Assembly (NCBI GenBank): GCA_933207985.1
Contig: OW240912.1
Coordinates: forward strand, 111,150,563 to 111,214,562
Length of the DNA: 64,000 nt
Direction: 5' to 3'
Origin: Pelobates cultripes
Lineage: Eukaryota; Chordata; Amphibia; Anura; Pelobatidae
Under the pieces are notes generated by a model. That model made no database searches. It saw only the letters and a list, made by a program, of their open reading frames with translations, and had not been told where the DNA came from. This document shows, in pieces, positions 12,901 to 22,800 of this stretch. Position numbers and translations under genes: made by a program. Each line of letters opens with the position of its first letter. Position 1 is the stretch's first letter.

Positions 12901-15900
12901 ATCATTTAGTATTGGGGTAAGGAGGTTACATAGTAGATGAGCAGCACTGTAAACACAGGTAGACATGCAGGCTGTTTATCTCTCTTTATGCCTCAGAGTT
13001 GTCATTAAGGGTAAATGAACAAAATAGATTTATAACATAAGGATTGAGTACAGCGCATGACTGACAGGCAGACGTGTAGTGATATACTTACTATATGTCT
13101 GCTGCGTGTCCTATTCCTGTAATAAAGGCTTTAGAAGTACAGCTCAGTATGTATGGAACTCAGGAAGTCTCTGCTTTAGAATTAGGGGGCAGGGCTACGT
13201 TGCAGTATTCTGCAAAAACTTTTTTCTTTTTTTTGCAAAACTGTACAGAATTGAGCAAGTAAAAATACAGCATTTTAGCAAGACCAAATGCTATCAAAAA
13301 GATAGTGTTTTGTTGGTGCCCAGAATCTTATAAACCAGAGTTACAATTAACATCTTACAATGTTGAGAAATGGCAGTAACTCCATCTTTTATTAAGGCCA
13401 AGAATCATGCCCTTCCTCCTGTATCACTACAAGGACAGCTACTTTGGAGGGAATTCTTCTACACGGTTGCATCTTCAACTCCAAACTTTACCAAAATGAA
13501 AGGAAATCCTATTTGCCTTCAAATTGACTGGTACAATGAAAAGGAAAAATTGGAGAGGTGGAAATCGGTAAGTGTTTTCTCAATATAATGTGTAATACCT
13601 TCCTCAACAAAATAAAGCCCTTAACATTTTGAGATTAAACATCTCAACAGTTTTGGGGATTTCCTCATTTCTTACACCTTGCATTTGGTCTTCATACTGG
13701 GTATACGAGAGGATCTCCCCAAATAATCTATTATGAATAATTTCTCTCTCTGGGGCTAGCAGCACTGATGGTTGTGTAGTGTGGAAAACTCAAATCATTG
13801 TTGTGTGACCGTGTGTCTTCTGTTCCGGTTTGTGGGATGTGTTTTAAAGGCAGCTTCTCAAGTAAGAGCGTGCCTATAGCTCACAAACAACTGTGTATCA
13901 GAGTAGGACGATGATAGTCTTGGCAAGGTAGATCACTGCTTGGTTTATATCACTTTGCTGCCTATAAACACTGCATGCATATTAGGGATGGGTGATTATC
14001 ACGAACTCTGAACCCCCTAATTTAATTTCTCCTAGCTATGAAAACTTAGGGACACTATAGTCATCAGAACAACTACAGCTTAATGTAGTGGTTCTGGTGT
14101 CTACAGTCTTTCCCTGCAGGCATTTTGATTTAAACACTGTCTTTTCAGAAAAAAGGCAGTGTTTACATTACTGCCTTGGGACACCTATATTGGCTGTAAC
14201 TCAGACGGCCACTAGAGAAGCTTCCTGGATCACTGCTCCATGCTATCCATGGAGGCACTGAACTTTTTCCTTTAAGCAATGCATCTGCATTAGCCTCTCA
14301 ATGCTTTCTTTTGGGAAAGCATTGGATTGGCTGAGATCATCAATTCGGATGATTTCGTCCAAGGAGACTGGGGGCGGGGGGGGAGCCAGTGATGGCTAAC
14401 CCGCACGGTGCTAGAATACTTATTCAAGGAGGGGCTGACTACCTAACAGTTTCTTAAAGGCTCAGGAATGCACATCCGTACTCTTGATCCTAGTGATTAA
14501 TTTTCCCTCCCCTAAACTAATTAACCTTAATTCTCTAGGTTGAAAACCTTAAGCCTAATTCTCCGAAACCTAAACTTTATAACTGGAAACTTCATAACCG
14601 TAAACCTTTGTTTTACTCCTAACACATTAAAGGATCACTATAGGGTTAGGAACACAAACATGTATTCCTGACCCTATAGTGTTAAAACCACCATCTAGCC
14701 CCCCTGGGCCCCTCATGCCTCCATAAATATAGCAACATCTTACTGGATTAAAGCCAGAAGCTGTAGATTTGCATGCTGTTTGCCTCAAAAAAAACAAGCA
14801 GTCTGCTGACACCATCAGAAGTGGTAGCCTGATCCAATCACAGTGCTTCCCCATAGGATTGGCTGAGACTGACAAAGAGGCAGATCAGGGGCAGAGCCAG
14901 CATGATTCAATCACATCCCTGGCCAATCAGCATCTCCTCATAGAGATGAATTAAATCAATGAATCTCTATGAGGAAAGTTCAGTGTCTGCATGCAGAGGG
15001 AGGAGACACTGAATGTTTGGATGCATTTTAGGCAGTCATGACCCAGAAAGGATCTCTAACAGCTATCTGAGGATTGGCCAGTGAAGTTATCACTAGGCTG
15101 TAATGTAAACACTGCATTTTCTCTGAAAAGACAGTGTTTACAGCAAAAAGCCTGAAGGCAATGATTCTACTCACCAGAACAAATTCAATAAGCTGTTGTT
15201 GTTCTGGTGACTATATTGTCCCTTTAATGCTAATATTAAAATCCTGAAGCTGTGATGACTCTGGTGGCATAGTTGGGAGTATCACAAATACTAATCACAA
15301 GATAGACTAATTCTACATTTACATTACAAGGTGATTGGTTAAAACTTTACTCAAACTGCTGTTAAATGAGAAATTTATGTTTTGACAGAATATATGTATG
15401 TCCATATGTTTGAACGCAATTGTTTTTCCTTTTTTTTTTTTAAATGCAAAAGCATTATAGTTGTTTCTTGAGTCCTTGATATCACAGAAAACTTTGTTGT
15501 AAAAATGATGTAAAGAAAAGTAATATATAGTAGTATGCCCAGGTTAGTATTGCCATTAAATGTGATAGTAAATGAATATATAAAAACTTATGAATGTGGA
15601 AACGTTCAGCTCAACATGTATGGTAAATCTGAAGGTTTTAGAAAGCAACCTATATACTGTTCTGTTTTAGGGTCTTACTGGATTTCCATGGATTGATGCA
15701 ATAATGAAGCAATTGCATGAAGAAGGATGGATCCATCACCTGGCCAGACATTCTGTAGCTTGTTTCCTAACGCGTGGAGATCTGTGGATCAGCTGGGAAG
15801 AAGGAATGAAGGTTGTCATGTTTGGTTTTCATGTTTTGGAGCTCACATGTTCCATAGGCATCATTATGTGATAACTGAATGTATGCAGTAAATCAAGGCA

Positions 15901-18900
15901 TATTCATTATTAGATATGTAATATGATATCTCTCTCTCTCTGCTATTTCTAACTGGATGGCTGCCCACTTCCTTAAACTAAACTTGACCAAAACTGAAAT
16001 TCTGGTCTTTCCTCCCTCAATTGTTGTTACTCCTGTGTCTCCCTCCCTCCAAGTCAACGGTGCTACCATCAGCTCCACCACACAGGCTCGCTGCCTAGGT
16101 GTTCTCTTTGACTCCGACCTCTCCTTCAAGCCTCATGTTCAATCAATCGCCAAATCCTGTCATTTCCATCTCAAAAACATTGCGCGCATCCGCCCCTACT
16201 TAACGCCAGATGCGACTAAGGTGTTGGTCCATTCCACTGTCCTTTCTCACCTTGACTACTGTGTAACGGATCACCTGGCACCCCGACTGGATACCTCCGT
16301 TGATGGATGCTCCTTGCGCTTCCTGAGGACTCCAAGTATTGCAGCAGACACCACAACCACCCAACCGGAGAAGCATACGAATGCTCTCAAGCATTTGAAT
16401 GCTGTAAGCAGCTGAACAGGAAAAGCATACAATCAGCTTACACTCCTGGCAATCAGCATACAATCCAATTCCCCCAATAACGAGACAACACTTTGTTTTG
16501 AGGTCAAGCAGAACTGACTGTACTGGTACATACAGCCTCTTTTATTCACAATCCACAAACATAGTACTGCCCACAGGGTTTTGAAATACAACCAATCAAT
16601 CCGTACAATACACACAGACACTCCCACACAAAATCCTCCCCTCTGCCTGTGATATGATTACTGAACACAATGGTTAATCGAATTATCACAGGCAGAGAAA
16701 TACAGTATTATAAAACATATCACAGGGACCCCAAAACATGCAATAACCCCATAAAGTATCCTCGGAACCGGGGGATCTGGGTGAACCACATATCCAAAAT
16801 TCACCCAGATCCATTCAGTAGTTTGGAAGATGCAGTTTAATGCAGATTCGCAGAACATATACAGGCTATATGAAAAATAATTACTGTATAATGTGTCCCC
16901 TGTTGTATAGTTTAAAACTACTGAACGATGTCTTCGTGCACCAAATACTGGCGAGATGGCACCATGTAGAAAAGTCCAAACAGTGTCTGTGAGTTAAAAT
17001 GGCCGCCATCCATTGTTCTCACCATGTGCTTCATCCATTGTTCTCACCACGTGCCTCTGATACATGAAATGGTGGCCACCCAGTAACTCCACAGTATGTC
17101 CCCAGATGGTTCTTAAAGGGCCAGCAGCAGCATAATAAAATACAATATGCCCAAATACTGTATTTAAAAAGCCAAATCTCCCAGGGGCCATAGGCAGGAG
17201 GCGGGCAAACAGGCTTCTCCAATGCCCAGTGGCAAGGTTGGTTTCGCCACATACTGTAATCCGCTTCTCAGTGGTCTTACGTGCTCCCAGCTTGCGCCGT
17301 TACAGTCCATAATGAATGAGGCGGCGAAGCTCATCTTCCTGTCCGCCCGCACCTCCCATGCCTCACCCTTCTTTCAGTTCCTACATTGGCTTCCTATAAA
17401 ATATAGACTTACATCTATCTTCTGTCCGTACTCCCACCTCTGATGCTCGCCTTCAAGATTTCTCGAGGGCTGCACAGTTCCTGTGGAACTCGCTTCCCTC
17501 CTCCGTTAGATGCTCACCCAGTCTCCACTCCTTCATAAAATTGTTAAAAACCCACTTCTTCCCAAAAGCGTATTAATTAAACTGTTAATAGCTCCTGACT
17601 GATTCCTCTTCTGCAACTGTCACTAGTCTAATACTATCCTTACCTTTTTGTGTCATTTTACCCCACTCCCTCTAGCATGTAAGCTCATTGAGCAGGGCCC
17701 TCAACCCCTCTGTTCCTGTGTGTCCAACTTGTCTGGTTACAACTACATGTCTGTTCATCCACCCATTGTAAAGCGCTGAGGAATTTGATGGCGCTATATA
17801 AATATAATAATAATAATATCTGCATTTGAATGCAACATATTTGTCAGTCTTTCCAAAGTAACTGAGACATTACTTGGTGTGCATTGACTTCTCCATACTG
17901 TATCAGTAGACAGGAGGGAAATTGATGTGATTTTTTGTCTAATGCTTATCTGAATGTACTTTTAGATTATTTACTAAAGTGTGAATTCAACGTGACTGTC
18001 AAATTTAAGGCCAGAGTAGCTGATTTATTTTTATTTTTTTCCCTTGTTGGCTATTTAGACATTAAATTTGAAAATCGCGTCAGTAAATAACCCTTTTATT
18101 GTTTTGAGAAAGTAACGGAAAGCCTCAAACTACCATGGTTGATTCTGTGGACAAGTTTGGAGATGAGTGTCACAGAAAATTGCAGGAACAACAAATTTTC
18201 TTCTTTCTTTTGAACAGATAATATAGCATGTTAGTATTTAGTAGGACATGTCAATAGTCTGCCACACAACAGACAACTTACACTAGCTCTAGAGATAGTG
18301 AGTGTTATGCTGGGCTATATCTTGCATCAACCACGTCGGCTTTACATGGAACATGACTGCTTTCTTGGTCTTATTGCTGCTGCAGTGGCATGATCTATAT
18401 GTGTATATTTCTAATCAGGCTTTATATCCTAGCACTGTTGATTCGTTTGTGAATGCTACATAGACTCCTGTTGCTGCTTGTTTTAATGATATTCATGTTA
18501 TCAAGCTTTCATTCACTTGTAATGTACAGCTCACAAAGAGGAGCTGCTGGTGTAGGAAAATGCCACCAATCAAATGTGTCTATCCAGGGCTAAATCTGAT
18601 TGATTGCCATTAATTAGTCAAGAATTTGTATTTTTCATTTTTTGGGTGAGGAGATTAAGAATTCACTTAAATTTTTTTTTTACACCTTCTTTTGGATCAC
18701 AGCAGTAACAGAGATTTGTAAAAAACTGAACGTGATGGACTTCAGATCCCCAAACTAGATTTCTATGTAATAATATAATATTTTTTGTCATCACAGGTTT
18801 TTGAGGAGTTCCTTTTAGATGCAGATTACAGCATTAATGCAGGAAACTGGATGTGGTTGTCAGCAAGTGCTTTTTATCACCATTACACAAGGATATTTTG

Positions 18901-21900
18901 TCCCATTGGCTTTGGAAAGCGTTTTGATCCTGAGGGCAGTTATATACGGTATGTATGTGGCTGCGGTTGTATTAATCTTCTACGTGTTACATTATTCCTG
19001 GAAGCTATATATGTTTGTATGTGTGCATCTGCAGATTTGGATTTAATGGCAAATAGAGATGGTGTTAAAACACTTGCACTCTATTAACAAACTGTCATGA
19101 AAATATTTAATGTAATAGCAACAATACCTTTCTAGTACTTTGTGCTACAGTTTAGACTGCCTCCATAGCAGTACAGAAATGTATATTTCATGTTCCTTGA
19201 ATACATTAAGGTATTAAGGGACTTAAGGAACACTATAGTATTAGAAATACAAACCTGTATTTCTAATCCTAACGTGTTCCCCTACCTATTTAGATGTCGT
19301 TCCCTCACTCCCCCATGAGGGTTTAAAAATATTTTTTTCTTACCTTTACTCCCCCGCCGCATTTATATCTTTTCCAATCCAATTCTTCCACCTAGAGAAG
19401 AATTTGGCGGAATGTGCGCATGCACTGCAAAACATTCATGTTGCGACTATAGGTAATTCAGCAGAAGGGACTTTAGTGGCTGTCAGGAAGACAGTCACTA
19501 GAGGCGTGTTTAATCTTGCAGTCGTAACATTGCCAAATCTACTAAACGGCAATGTTTTCGACTGCAGGGTTAAAACTAAAGGGCCATATCATTGAGATGA
19601 AGTGGTATGGGTGTCTTTGGTGGTCCTTTAAGAATGCTTGCTAAAATGGTCATCAGTATGGGCTCCTTCATATTCTATTCACTTTGCTACAAACGTTAGC
19701 TGCTTATAACGCATTATATGCAGCATTAAACCTTATATGTTCTCTCTGCACTATTGGTAATATCTGTCAGTAGAAGAGACTTCATGATCCATGTTTAGTA
19801 TGTCCATGAATGACCACCAAAGTGACTTGGAAGTGATTTTAATTATTTTTCAACGGGAAATGTCTGCTTGTTTGCAGGTGGCTGGCTAAGGATGGAAAAG
19901 GTCAGGGAAATATCCCTCCCTGAATTTCTCTCTCCTGGGCAAGAGCATACTCCTGCTACCATGACGAAGCTTTTGGTGACTTCACCTACCAGGTGCTGTT
20001 TTCACTACTGTAATCTTGTACAAGCTTGAGAGTCTAAAAGTGAGTGGAGGATGCCATTGCTTTTGTTGTTACACGCACACACTTGAGCAAGGAGGTATGA
20101 CCTCAGTCATTTGAGGCTGAAAGGTGGGGCTCAGGAGAAGCCTCTACTTTTTTGTACGGATAGCAAAATGTATTGATGAAACGTGAAAAGTCTTAAAACT
20201 TTTGTGTCAAATGCAAACCTTTTATGTTCACAGAAAATATTTACCTATCCTACAAAACTTTCCATCAAAGTACATCTACAATCCATGAACTGCTCCAGAA
20301 GCTATTATGAAGCAAGCAGGATGTATAATTGGTAAATAAAAGCTAATGTACAAAGAATCTACTTCAGACAGCCCCATAAAACATCATCATATGTGGAAAA
20401 AAACAAAACAAACAAAAACAGTGCAATACCCTGCTGAAGTTTCTGCTTGTTGGAAAGTAGTTATATCCTTGATTGTGGTTTTTATGTTTTCAAGAACATG
20501 TTTGCTGTTCTTCAGTTCTAGCATTTGGCATTATTAAGGGTCTACTTAATCTGAGCACTAAACATAAACTAGGAATGTGATAAGGAGATATTTTGTGGAT
20601 CTAACTGTTAAAAAAAACAAAAACCACAAGCATCATATCCACTACAGCTTCCTTTAATGATTTTGGTGCAAGCATGCCCCCTTTTTGTCAAATCGTTTGA
20701 CTTCTTACCTGGGTCCACTGGGCACTTCTCCCTGCCTCCTCTATAGCTCAGTGATAGCTCAAAAGATCTTACTTAGGACCTTATGTTAGCTCTCCTGAGC
20801 TAAGCTGATTACTCTCAGCCAATAAACCCTGCACTATTGGTAGGTGGAGCAATGGACTCTAGATAAGAAGTCAAACCATTCTAAAATAGTGAGGGACACC
20901 ATGGAACACCAGACACGATAACCAGTATAGCTCCCTGCAGTGGTTATGGTGCTTGGAGTGTTTCTTTAAAATACTGATAACTAGCTTGTTAACTCAGTGG
21001 ATGATGTAAGTTGTATTTGGAGGTAGGTCACTACTCCCAAGTGACATATTCTATTTTCATTGGATTACAATGATTCAGATCAGTTCTTACAAGACAGAAT
21101 GTTTTCAGTATAATGTTAGCTTGCATGCTCTGATGAATCAACTAAACCTGAGCTTCTTGCAGGAAAGGACTACCCTTTACCGATGGTTGATCACAGTGTG
21201 GTTAGCAAACAGAACCTACAGTTAATGAAACTGGTGAGAGAACAGCAATATAAGACAGCCCAACTTACCAGGGGTGAGCATATACAATGTGCACTTCTAG
21301 AAGTTGTAATAATAGTATAGTGCATCCATTACTGTAAAGTGTACAGTTTATATATAATGAATTCTGTTTAAACATATTGAAAAGCAATAACTGTAGACAT
21401 TATTCTATAATTGAAAAAGAAAAAAGTTAGTGATCTGTACCATTATTATTTGTGCGGTGTGGAAAAAATTAAATATGCTTACCAAATTTACTGCTGATTT
21501 AATTAAACAAATATACTGATGTTTAACACTTATCATGTGGCAGGATTTAAAAAAACAACAAAAAACAGTTTATCCACAGCAACTGCGACAGACTGTGTTT
21601 ACACAACACTCCTATAATTAAGCACATGATCACAAACAGCACGGTGACGCCTTTGACTTCTTGCTCTTTTCTGTAATTTATTTCAGCAGTAGGCTGCTAC
21701 TTTATACAAATCTTTTCAGGATCATGTTCAGTTTAACCCCTTAAGGACACATGACATGTGTGACAAGTCATGATTCCCTTTTATTCCAGAAGTTTGGTCC
21801 TTAAGGGGTTAAAGACCACTCCGGCCACTATAACAACTTCATCACAATGGAGTTCTTATGGTGCGAGGAGGTCCTGGACAATGTTTTACTTGAAGAGGTT

Positions 21901-22800
21901 AAACGTTTTACTAATATTTTAATCCCAAAATCTACAAGATGGCCCCTGATTGCTCTTCCCCTGCGCATCTGCTCAATATCCAAGGCTTCAATCAGGAAGC
22001 TTCAGACCAGGCGCTGCTGAGAACAACAGCTTATGCTCTCAACCTATCTGTAGCTCCCACTTAGCAAACAGGGTGAAAGATACATATTTTGTTCAATCAG
22101 GAAGTTTCAGACAGTGAGTGGAAGTGCACGGGCAGAGACTTTGATTAACTATTAATTGTTTAACCCCTTCAGGGAAGACAGTCCCAAAGAACCCCTCGCA
22201 TCATAATCACATTGCGATGAGGTTGTAGAGGTGCCCAAAGTGACCCTTTCAGTTCTAAATGGGCTAATGCCCAGCTATGTAAGGATCATCAAATTATATT
22301 AAGCAGGATTATTCACTTAAGTGTCAGTAATTCAAAGTGATTTTCAAATTTAACACCACAGTGGCCAAACTGGAAGCACATCTGACTTGGTGAATTTATC
22401 AAGCTTGGCTATATTGGTTATAATTTAAAATTAACTTTTAATTCCCATTAATGTTCACATCAGTGAATAATCCTGTAGATATCTGTCTAGTGATCAGAGA
22501 GAGAGAGAGGTTTAGAAAACTTACATCTGTACATTGCAAGAAATCCCGATGGCAAACATAATTATTGTTAACTAGAGTTTATGATTATTAGTTTTGTTCT
22601 AGTAAAGTTATTTCTACTCAGACATGTACTTCTTACCTTTTATTGTAGATATTGCAGATGATCCTATGGAAGTAAACATAAAGCACCATATTGAGCATTC
22701 ACACGATAATGCCATTAATATCACTACAAAGAATGCAAGAGGACCTGGAGAAGCTTCTCTGGATCAGTCGAAGAGACAGCATGATAGTGTAGTTACATAG
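6535..22800 (+). CDS. CRY4: Cryptochrome 4, ten coding exons, in-frame TGA at codon 447
   Basis: Blue-light flavoprotein of the cryptochrome/(6-4) photolyase family; in birds CRY4 binds FAD and is the leading candidate magnetoreceptor. Coding exons: 6535-6947, 9146-9262, 10908-11058, 11437-11577, 13397-13567, 15671-15811, 18797-18948, 20234-20331, 21163-21273, 22649-22800; all have GT-AG introns and matching phases, giving 548 codons plus TAG, close to my recollection of avian CRY4 (about 530). Seen: start motif [13 protein letters not shown], then [44 protein letters not shown] and the tail motif DDPMEV. FAD-proximal Asn392 and the Trp chain W396, W373, W319, W370 plus Y320 are present, each one above the pigeon numbering I recall. 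CRY4 rather than (6-4) photolyase because exon 1 ([17 protein letters not shown]) and the tail match CRY4. Odd: TGA replaces the Trp of the EPW motif, leaving 446 residues. No upstream noncoding exon was identified. Confidence 0.93.
7381..7692 (-). mobile_element. Possible solo LTR
   Basis: 312 bp, TG...CA on either strand, ending in GTTACA when read on the minus strand as the 16.3-kb LTR does. A minus-strand AATAAA lies at about 7451. No target duplication matches, so the boundaries are tentative. It lies in CRY4 intron 1. Confidence 0.4.
8255..8672 (+). pseudogene. CR1-type LINE, 3' end
   Basis: Encodes [33 protein letters not shown] and [15 protein letters not shown], the C-terminal end of a CR1-like reverse-transcriptase ORF, followed by a 3' UTR and a TTCTATG tandem tail at 8641-8668, the tail type of CR1. 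It is 5'-truncated and in sense orientation within CRY4 intron 1. Confidence 0.8.
9146..9262 (+). CDS. CRY4: CRY4 coding exon 2 (residues 138-177)
   Basis: Acceptor TTTCAG|A and donor TT|GTACGT. It encodes [17 protein letters not shown], the linker that leads from the N-terminal domain to the helical domain, and ends in TTDDF. The intron before it (6948-9145) carries an LTR-like repeat and a CR1 tail. Confidence 0.92.
9555..10390 (+). pseudogene. L1/Tx1-type LINE, 3' end
   Basis: Degenerate ORF2 end with [15 protein letters not shown] and a Cys-x-x-Cys/His/WWHC segment near 9560-9680, a 3' UTR and an A-rich tail at 10350-10397. It sits in CRY4 intron 2. Confidence 0.75.
10480..10846. mobile_element. 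Degraded T2-like MITE
   Basis: The right end GTGCCTATAGTGTTCCTTTT and the CTGTCAGTAGGACAGCCACTA block are recognisable; the left end is not. Confidence 0.4.
10908..11058 (+). CDS. CRY4: CRY4 coding exon 3 (residues 177-227)
   Basis: Acceptor TTCTCAG and donor CAG|GTAGGT. It encodes [19 protein letters not shown] and the [17 protein letters not shown] segment typical of the start of the helical FAD domain. The preceding intron holds an L1-type LINE tail and a MITE-like repeat. Confidence 0.92.
11437..11577 (+). CDS. CRY4: CRY4 coding exon 4 (residues 228-274)
   Basis: Acceptor CTGCAG and donor CAG|GTAAGT, phase 0 at both ends. It contains [17 protein letters not shown], the flavin phosphate-binding region of the family. 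Confidence 0.94.
12018..12352. mobile_element. T2-like MITE
   Basis: TTAAAGGAACTCTCCTAGCAC at the left and GCTTGCATGTTCCTTTAA at the right, with TTAA at both ends. Lies in CRY4 intron 4. Confidence 0.75.
13397..13567 (+). CDS. CRY4: CRY4 coding exon 5 (residues 275-331)
   Basis: The acceptor is ATTAAG after a short pyrimidine run (weaker than the others) and the donor is TCG|GTAAGT. It contains [17 protein letters not shown] and QIDWY, where W319 and Y320 match the outer members of the electron-transfer chain described in pigeon CRY4. Confidence 0.93.
14046..14459. mobile_element. T2-like MITE, right end degraded
   Basis: The left end TTAGGGACACTATAGTCATC and inner hairpins match the family; the right boundary is uncertain. 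CRY4 intron 5. Confidence 0.45.
14627..15227. mobile_element. T2-like MITE
   Basis: TTAAAGGATCACTATAGGG at the left, GGTGACTATATTGTCCCTTTAA at the right, TTAA at both ends. CRY4 intron 5. Confidence 0.75.
15671..15811 (+). CDS. CRY4: CRY4 coding exon 6 (residues 332-378)
   Basis: Acceptor GTTTTAG; the donor AAG|GTTGTC is weak but usable. It encodes [19 protein letters not shown] and [11 protein letters not shown], including chain tryptophans W370 and W373. The following 3-kb intron contains an L2 LINE split by a solo LTR. Confidence 0.94.
15940..16261 (+). pseudogene. L2-type LINE reverse transcriptase, 5' piece
   Basis: An open frame from 15957 encodes [18 protein letters not shown] and later [18 protein letters not shown] and VLSHLDYC, the C-terminal RT region of L2-like LINEs. 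The frame is broken by an LTR insertion at 16262 and resumes at 17252. Confidence 0.85.
16262..17251 (-). mobile_element. Solo LTR inserted in the L2 LINE
   Basis: 990 bp. Plus-strand ends TGTAACGG and CGCCACA give TG...CA, flanked by the 5-bp duplication TACTG (16257-16261 and 17252-17256). A minus-strand AATAAA near 16540, followed by a GT-rich stretch, suggests minus orientation. No internal retroviral or Gypsy coding region is present. Confidence 0.85.
17252..17825 (+). pseudogene. L2-type LINE, 3' piece
   Basis: Resumes with [20 protein letters not shown] and [15 protein letters not shown], then a 3' UTR containing GTAAGCTCATTGAGCAGGG and GGCGCTATATAAAT with an AATAAT tail. It is continuous with 15940-16261 once the LTR is removed. 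Confidence 0.85.
18797..18948 (+). CDS. CRY4: CRY4 coding exon 7 (residues 379-429)
   Basis: Acceptor CATCACAG and donor CG|GTATGT. It encodes [20 protein letters not shown]392 faces flavin N5, with Asn as in CRY4 and (6-4) photolyases, and W396 is the FAD-proximal tryptophan. [17 protein letters not shown] follows. Confidence 0.94.
19223..19631. mobile_element. T2-like MITE
   Basis: TTAAGGAACACTATAGTATT at the left and GGTGGTCCTTTAA at the right; contains the GTCAGGAAGACAGTCACTAG block. CRY4 intron 7. Confidence 0.7.
20234..20331 (+). CDS. CRY4: CRY4 coding exon 8, contains in-frame TGA
   Basis: Acceptor TTCACAG and donor G|GTAAAT. The frame set by both neighbours reads [17 protein letters not shown], then TGA at 20286-20288, then [15 protein letters not shown]. 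Relatives have EPW where this reads NP-stop, so the stop replaces Trp and the preceding Glu is also changed. The frame is otherwise open with no indel. Confidence 0.9.
20608..20969. mobile_element. T2-like MITE
   Basis: ATCATATCCACTACAGCTTC at the left, GTGCTTGGAGTGTTTCTTTAA at the right, TTAA at both ends; related to the 12-kb copy. CRY4 intron 8. Confidence 0.6.
21163..21273 (+). CDS. CRY4: CRY4 coding exon 9 (residues 462-499)
   Basis: Acceptor CTTGCAG and donor GG|GTGAGC. It encodes [11 protein letters not shown] and [12 protein letters not shown], the last conserved helix of the photolyase-homology region. It lies downstream of the exon 8 stop yet is intact. Confidence 0.91.
21733..21812. 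mobile_element. Palindromic MITE, second copy
   Basis: The same TTAACCCCTTAAGGAC element as at 2498-2575, reversed. Its last TTAA is also the first TTAA of the next MITE. Confidence 0.8.
21809..22252. mobile_element. T2-like MITE abutting the palindromic MITE
   Basis: Starts TTAAAGACCACTCCGGCC and ends GTGCCCAAAGTGACCCTTTC. CRY4 intron 9. Confidence 0.55.
22649..22800 (+). CDS. CRY4: CRY4 coding exon 10 and stop
   Basis: Acceptor ATTGTAG. It encodes the CRY4-type tail [12 protein letters not shown] and a further 38 poorly conserved residues ending HDSVVT, then TAG at 22798. This variable C-terminal extension is the part proposed in birds to change with light. Confidence 0.88.
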
